From JAQBZY01 sp038117205 (GTDB lineage Bacteria; Pseudomonadota; Alphaproteobacteria; Rhodospirillales; Casp-alpha2), in the NCBI GenBank assembly GCA_038117205.1, contig JAYOFL010000005.1:1-64000 (forward strand): 64,000 nt of DNA, given 5' to 3'. The position numbers and the translations under genes were made by a program. Below the pieces are notes generated by a model. The model was not told the origin of the DNA and made no database searches. It worked only from the letters and a program-made list of their open reading frames with translations. Below, one piece after another: positions 61,211-64,000 of this stretch. Positions within the stretch are counted from its first letter, which is position 1. Each line of letters begins with the position of its first letter.

Positions 61211-61520
61211 GAGCCGAATTCATCAAGGTCACGGACCTGATCTTGACCCCCGCGCCGGTTGACCGGTGCCGCCGGTTCGGCGCATAAAGGTCCTCAGAAA
61301 AGAAAAATAATAACGCACATCGACCATTGAGGACGAAAAAAGAATAATCCGTCCAAAGGGTTGTCTAAAAATGGCCGAGACCTCCAGTGCCGCCGGCAGC
61401 GCCGTCCAGACGGGCGATAAGTCCTTTCTTGTCGACAAGGCGCATAGCGGCGATGTCACGCTCCCGCAAAATCTCTCCGTAACCTAGGCGGAATTCTCCG
61501 TTGACGGTGGCGATCTCGTG

Positions 61521-62987
61521 ATGAAGTTCCCGGACGGCACCACCGTCACGGTCGAGGATTATTACGAGAAGCCGAACCCGCCGAAGCTGGTGTCCGGCGA
61601 CGGCGCCGAAGTCTCCGGCGACATGGTGACGCAGTTGACGAGCGCCGGCGCGCCCGGCACCGACGCCACGCCATCCAATCCGTTCGGGTTCGTTCAGCCG
61701 GTGGCGGAAACGGCGGAAGCTACGGCGACGGCGGAGCCGAAGGGCGGCATGCTCGCCGCCAATCCGAACGTCATCGCCGGCACGGACGGTGAACCCATCG
61801 GCAACGTGCAGAAGCTGTCCGGCGAGGTCTTTGCAATTCGCGTCGACGGCACACGGGTGAAGCTGGAATTGGGCGACCAGGTGTTCCAAGGCGACATTCT
61901 GGAATCCGGCCCGGAAGGTGCGGTGGGTATCCTGCTCGCCGACGAAACGACTTTCTCCATGGGCAACAACGGCCGCATGGTTCTCGACGAGATGATCTAC
62001 GACCCGCAGACGCAGCAGGGTTCAGTCTCCATGTCCGTGCTGCAGGGCGTGTTCACCTTCGTGTCGGGTCAGGTCGCCAAGACCGATCCGGACGCCATGA
62101 CCCTCGACACGCCGGTGGCGACCATCGGTATCCGCGGCACGCAGATCGGTCTGGAAATTCCGGACGGCGAAAACCTCAACGTCGTGCTCATGGAAGAAGC
62201 CGACGGCTTCGTGGGTGAAGTCTACGTCATTAACGACGGCGGCGTCCGTGTCATGAACGGCGCTTTCGATTTCACCACAGTCCGCAGCTTCGACCAGCAG
62301 CCCGCCGAGGTCGTGACCATCGACACCGGCGACGTGGTGCAGCGTTACGCGTCACCGTTGTCGCACCTGCCGACGACGAACAGCAGCGGCGAGGCGACCA
62401 GCGGTAACACGATGGGCCTGCAGAACGACGGAGATCAGGGCCAGAAGGACATCCAGGATCTCAACAACTTCGATACCGCCGCCGGCGGCCAGCAGCAGGT
62501 CGATACCGGCACGGTCAGGGTGACGGGCGGCGTGCAGACGCTGAACATCATCGACCAGGTCAAGGCCGACAATACGGACATCAACCCGTATGTGAACGAA
62601 GGGCAGACGACGACCGGCACGACGGTGGTCGAAACGCAGGTCGTGGAAGAGATCGAAGCCGCCCCGACGACGCCGACGACGCCGACAGAGCCTCCGGGAC
62701 CTGTTTCGGCTCAGGAACTGGCGGACCGTGGTTTGGAAAATGTCACCTATAACGCCTCGACCAACACCTACACGGGTACGGTCGACGAGGACTTCGACGG
62801 CAGCGACCTCGATGTCGGCTTCAACCTGACCGGCAGTGAGGGCGACAACGTCATCACCACCGGCAACTACACGGACACGGTGACGGGGTCCGGCGGTCAG
62901 GACACCATCGCGACGGGCGGTGGTGACGATACGCTGTTCGGCGGCGGCGGCGACGACGTCTTGAGCGGCGGCGAGGGCAACAACTAA
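61521..62987 (+). CDS. Open fragment: FecR-domain N-terminal part of the RTX protein
   Basis: Longest stop-free piece inside the interrupted locus, from ATG 61521 (GTG 61518 also possible) to the TAA. It contains the FecR-like domain (GEVFAIRVDGTRVKLELGDQVFQGD; VATIGIRGTQIGLEIPDG) and the first RTX units (GGDDTLFGGGGDDVLSGGEG). No Shine-Dalgarno-like sequence precedes it, so translational restart is doubtful. Given as a separate entry because automatic annotation would call it a gene. Confidence 0.6.
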   Translation: MKFPDGTTVTVEDYYEKPNPPKLVSGDGAEVSGDMVTQLTSAGAPGTDATPSNPFGFVQPVAETAEATATAEPKGGMLAANPNVIAGTDGEPIGNVQKLSGEVFAIRVDGTRVKLELGDQVFQGDILESGPEGAVGILLADETTFSMGNNGRMVLDEMIYDPQTQQGSVSMSVLQGVFTFVSGQVAKTDPDAMTLDTPVATIGIRGTQIGLEIPDGENLNVVLMEEADGFVGEVYVINDGGVRVMNGAFDFTTVRSFDQQPAEVVTIDTGDVVQRYASPLSHLPTTNSSGEATSGNTMGLQNDGDQGQKDIQDLNNFDTAAGGQQQVDTGTVRVTGGVQTLNIIDQVKADNTDINPYVNEGQTTTGTTVVETQVVEEIEAAPTTPTTPTEPPGPVSAQELADRGLENVTYNASTNTYTGTVDEDFDGSDLDVGFNLTGSEGDNVITTGNYTDTVTGSGGQDTIATGGGDDTLFGGGGDDVLSGGEGNN

Positions 62988-64000
62988 ATCGACGGCGGCG
63001 ACGGCGACGACACGATTTCCGGCCTCGGCGGTAACGACACCCTGCTCGGCGGCGCCGGCAACGACGTGATCAGCGGCGGCGGCGACGACGATATCCTGTT
63101 CGGTGAAGAGGGTGACGATAACCTGCAGGGTGACGAGGGCGACGACACCCTGGTCGGCGGCACCGGCGGCACCGGCGACGACTCGATGACCGGTGGCGAC
63201 GGCGCCGACCTGATGTTCGGTGAGGACGGCGACGATATTCTCGAAGGCAACGACGGCGACGACGCCCTGTTCGGCGGCGCCGGCAACGACCGGCTCATCG
63301 GCGGCGAGGGCGACGACTACCTCGACGGCGGCGCGGGCGACGATACGCTGCTCGGCGCCGGCGGTAACGACATTCTGATCGGTGGGCTCGGCGACGACTT
63401 GGTCGACGGCGGCGACGGCGACGACGTCCTGGTCGCCGGTCCGGGCGGCGGTAACGACACCTATATCGGCGGTGCCGGCAACGACACCATCACGTTCGAC
63501 GGCATCAACACCGGCGTCGTCGTGAACCTGTCGGGCGACGACATCATCGACGCCGACGGCAAAACGATCACGGGTGGCACGGCGACCGACGCAACGCCGG
63601 GTTCCGGCGGTATCGACGTCGATTCGATCACGCAGGTCGAAAACGTCGTCGGCAGCCAGGGCAACGACATCATCTACGGCGACGACGGCGACAACATCAT
63701 CATGGGCGCCGGCGGCGACGACTTCATCGACGGCCGCGGTGGCATGGACACGTTCCTGGCGAGCGGCGAATACGGCGATTATTCGATCACTATCACGGAT
63801 GGGGTGTTGCGCGTCACCGGTCCGGACGGCGTCGACACGGTCGAAAACGTCGAAAACTTCGTATTTACCGACTCGCCGAACCTCGTGGTCGGCCTCGAGG
63901 ATACGCAGGTCAGCGTCGACGTCCTGGCGGCACTGCCTGCCGCGTTGGACGCCGGCATGGTCGTGGTTTCCGGCGTTCCGGAAGGCGCGGTTCTTTCCGG
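62988..64000 (+). CDS. Open fragment: RTX repeat region, truncated at window end
   Basis: Stop-free in the same frame from just after the TAA to base 64000; the first in-frame ATG is 63186. It has many GGxGxDxxx calcium-binding repeats (e.g. LFGGAGNDRLIGGEGDDYLDGG), then an Asp/Thr-rich segment and the start of a beta-rich repeat (SVDVLAALPAALDAGMVVVSGVPEGAVLS). This would be secreted through a type I system with a C-terminal signal lying beyond the window. Confidence 0.6.
   Translation, partial: MDGGDGDDTISGLGGNDTLLGGAGNDVISGGGDDDILFGEEGDDNLQGDEGDDTLVGGTGGTGDDSMTGGDGADLMFGEDGDDILEGNDGDDALFGGAGNDRLIGGEGDDYLDGGAGDDTLLGAGGNDILIGGLGDDLVDGGDGDDVLVAGPGGGNDTYIGGAGNDTITFDGINTGVVVNLSGDDIIDADGKTITGGTATDATPGSGGIDVDSITQVENVVGSQGNDIIYGDDGDNIIMGAGGDDFIDGRGGMDTFLASGEYGDYSITITDGVLRVTGPDGVDTVENVENFVFTDSPNLVVGLEDTQVSVDVLAALPAALDAGMVVVSGVPEGAVLS

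Larger units (their letters stand above)
61371..64000 (+). pseudogene. FecR/RTX secreted repeat protein, two in-frame stops, runs off window
   Basis: One reading frame from ATG 61371 to the window end carries a full family layout but has TAG at 61485-61487 and TAA at 62985-62987. Codons 1-38 encode MAETSSAAGSAVQ...LPQNLSVT; after the TAG the frame continues AEFSVDGGDLVMKFPDGTTVTVEDYY, the typical N-terminal segment of type I-secreted giant proteins. A FecR-like domain lies at about residues 150-260, and glycine/aspartate RTX (calcium-binding nonapeptide) repeats flank the TAA on both sides. Expected residues are Gln-like at the TAG and Tyr (TAC) at the TAA. It is probably a decaying or mis-sequenced giant adhesin. 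Confidence 0.85.

Noticed and set aside
61371..61487. A free-standing 38-codon gene ending at the TAG
   Set aside because: The frame continues straight into family-conserved residues after the stop, so it is the cut-off N-terminus of the FecR/RTX gene rather than a small protein.
62850..63500. Tandem DNA repeats in the RTX region as a DNA-level repeat element
   Set aside because: The periodicity comes from the coded glycine/aspartate nonapeptides; the codons vary between units.
61371..64000. Stop-codon recoding (suppressor tRNA or selenocysteine/pyrrolysine use)
   Set aside because: Two different stop codons are involved, other genes in the window terminate normally with TAG, TAA and TGA, and no recoding signal is evident.

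Overview
This 64 kb window looks like the chromosome of a free-living alphaproteobacterium, probably a Rhodospirillales-like lineage. The inference rests on high GC with strong third-position bias, an xseB-ispA-dxs-tlyA operon, a fabI-aroC pair, a COX15-type heme A synthase, a TAXI-type TRAP transporter and a cytoplasmic SoeABC sulfite dehydrogenase. I saw no tRNA, rRNA, CRISPR array, insertion sequence or prophage. Gene density is high, with many 4-base start/stop overlaps.

Layout. 0-5 kb: a LeuCD-like hydro-lyase pair, a SPOR lipoprotein and aspS. 5-9.6 kb: minus-strand small enzymes (GNAT, MBL hydrolase, TetR, PNPOx-like, AhpD-like with a 14-bp palindrome upstream, dienelactone hydrolase, glycine-zipper lipoprotein). 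9.8-14.3 kb: pdxH, a cation diffusion facilitator, a two-domain kinase, a tandem universal stress protein and an unknown. 14.4-17.2 kb: a TAXI-TRAP uptake system whose fused permease may start at CTG. 17.2-21.9 kb: enoyl-CoA hydratase, ROK kinase, an HTH protein plus an unknown helical partner, an MBL hydrolase and TusA. 21.9-28.3 kb: an RND efflux operon with a FAD oxidoreductase, and a divergent TetR gene with two dyads between them. 28.4-34.3 kb: a secreted WD40-cytochrome c fusion, a deacetylase, aroC, fabI and a frameshifted YihY gene. 34.5-42 kb: a DnaJ-like co-chaperone, a TTC38-like TPR protein, rhodanese, the isoprenoid operon and a YedK-type DNA-protein crosslink protein. 42.3-50.7 kb: SDR, a large glycosyltransferase-TPR-glycerophosphotransferase protein, and a 1388-residue membrane-anchored rod. 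50.9-55.4 kb: cobA, ctaA, a frameshifted DHH phosphoesterase and a CtpA protease. 55.4-61.2 kb: a LysR regulator divergent from soeABC. 61.4 kb to the end: a FecR/RTX secreted-protein gene, cut by the window edge and interrupted by two in-frame stop codons.

The most unusual item is the rod protein at 46536-50702. Its residues 155-1257 divide exactly into 44 consecutive helical repeats: 43 of 25 residues, one of 21, and a single 7-residue insert. The 4-3-4-3-4-3-4 hydrophobic spacing means heptads with one stutter per repeat. It has an N-terminal membrane hairpin and a separate C-terminal domain, and I cannot assign it to a described family.

A second theme is gene disruption. Two genes carry single-base-type frameshifts and one carries two nonsense codons, so either the assembly has errors or these loci are decaying. 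A third is a family of palindromic GTCACCCCGG...CCGGGGTGAC elements, seven copies in five intergenic gaps, three of which lie between convergent genes.
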